Origin: Cellulomonas carbonis
GTDB lineage: Bacteria; Actinomycetota; Actinomycetes; Actinomycetales; Cellulomonadaceae
Assembly (NCBI RefSeq): GCF_014636275.1
Contig: NZ_BMEB01000001.1
Span: forward strand, 496,001 to 560,000
Direction: 5' to 3'
DNA length: 64,000 bases
The notes beneath the pieces are model-generated. The model made no database searches and was not told where the DNA came from. It saw nothing but the letters and a program-made list of their open reading frames with translations. This document shows positions 63,293 through 64,000 of the stretch, piece by piece. The number at the start of each line of letters is the position of its first letter. The stretch's first letter is position 1. The translations under genes were made by a program, and so were the position numbers.

Positions 63293-64000
63293 CGGACACG
63301 CATCCGTGGATCGATCAGGCCGTAGGACACGTCGACCGCCAGGTTGACGAGCGCGTACACGACGGCGATGAAGAGGATGAAGCCCTGCAGGACGGCGTAG
63401 TCGAGGTTGAAGACCGCCGCCGCGAGGAAGCTGCCGATCCCGTTGAACGCGAACACGGTCTCGGTGAGGACGGCGCCCGACAGGAGCAGGCCCACCTGGA
63501 GCCCGATCGTCGTCGCGACGGGCAGCATCGCGTTGCGGATGACGACGCGGCGCCGCAGCCGCGGCGGCCGCAGGCCCTTCGCACGCGCGGTGCGCACGTA
63601 GTCGGCGCTCTGCACCTCGATCACGGACGCCCGCGTGATCCGGGCGATGATCGCGAGCGGGATCGACCCGAGCGCGATCGCCGGCAGCACGAGGTGCAGG
63701 AGGGCGTCCCAGGCGGCGTCCCACTCCCCTGTCAGGAGCCCGTCCAGGACGTAGAACCCCGTCGGGTGGGTCGCGACCATGGACGGCGACTGCCGACCTG
63801 CGGACGGGAACCACCCGAGCTGCACCGCGAAGAGGAACTTGAGCAGGAACGCGAGGAAGAACACCGGCACCGTGACGCCCAGGAGCGACGCCACGACGGT
63901 CGTGTGGTCCAGCGCCTTGCCCTGGTGCCGCGCGGCGACGTACCCGAGCGGGATGCCGATGCCCACCGCGAAGACGAGCGCGAGCAGCGTGAGCTCGATC
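63289..64000 (-). CDS. Peptide ABC transporter permease (DppB type), N-terminus outside window
   Basis: The frame is open to the right edge (IELTLLALVFAVGIGIPLGYVAAR at the edge), so about 237 C-terminal residues are seen and the start is missing. The EAA loop DYVRTARAKGLRPPRLRRRVVIRNAMLPV and the DppB ending VDVSYGLIDPRMRVR are clear. A substrate-binding protein gene is expected further right. Confidence 0.92.
   Translation of the reverse strand, partial: IELTLLALVFAVGIGIPLGYVAARHQGKALDHTTVVASLLGVTVPVFFLAFLLKFLFAVQLGWFPSAGRQSPSMVATHPTGFYVLDGLLTGEWDAAWDALLHLVLPAIALGSIPLAIIARITRASVIEVQSADYVRTARAKGLRPPRLRRRVVIRNAMLPVATTIGLQVGLLLSGAVLTETVFAFNGIGSFLAAAVFNLDYAVLQGFILFIAVVYALVNLAVDVSYGLIDPRMRVR

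Overview
The window is high-GC DNA with the gene content of a Gram-positive actinobacterium. Markers are whiA, rbpA, opcA, an scpA/scpB block beside an orphan parA, a chorismate mutase AroH beside tyrA, and rapZ-yvcK-whiA next to uvrC. Gene content and order suggest the Micrococcales (Cellulomonas-like). This assignment is inferred from gene content only.

Layout. 1-1983: left chromosome, with the start of a probable MarR-type regulator, a divergent exported protein of unknown function, and an FNT-family channel. 2140-18658: a genomic island of about 16.5 kb inserted in the 3' half of a tRNA-Pro(GGG) gene. A perfect 50-bp duplication of the tRNA 3' end marks both ends, and the intact tRNA lies at 18617-18690. 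The island holds a broken tyrosine integrase, two nearly identical 1417-bp IS256-type elements in direct orientation (both carrying the same internal TGA in the transposase), and between them an 11-gene minus-strand operon. 18775-64000: core chromosome, with der-plsC-cmk-tyrA-aroH-rluB-scpB-scpA-parA-xerD-ctaB; the divergent pentose-phosphate operon tkt-tal-zwf-opcA-pgl; rbpA, secG; gap-pgk-tpiA; uvrC-rapZ-yvcK-whiA; uvrA; a protein kinase with a lipoprotein; uvrB; coaE-pcp; rpsA; pfkA; and the end of an oligopeptide ABC transporter operon.

The notable system is the island operon (16516 down to 4732). Its first half encodes a MetRS-like ligase, a small cupin, a D-amino-acid-oxidase-like flavoenzyme and a lysine N6-hydroxylase-like monooxygenase. 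This is the enzyme set known to make N-N bonds through hydrazine synthetases (the Spb38/39/40 logic of s56-p1, also seen in triacsin and pyrazomycin-type pathways). Here the cupin and MetRS parts are separate, overlapping genes. They are followed by an ATP-grasp ligase, a Fem/GNAT-type acyltransferase, an MFS exporter, a phosphoglycerate-mutase-like phosphatase, an ornithine-cyclodeaminase-like dehydrogenase, and an enolase paralogue that keeps the metal ligands but has lost catalytic residues. I read this as a biosynthetic cluster for a hydrazine- or N-N-containing, probably amino-acid or peptide-like, small molecule. The tailoring set (enolase, OCD, phosphatase, ATP-grasp, Fem-like) matches no pathway I recognise.

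The rest of the window is ordinary housekeeping. Many neighbouring genes overlap by 4 nt (TGA within GTGA or ATGA), so translational coupling is common on both the island and the chromosome.
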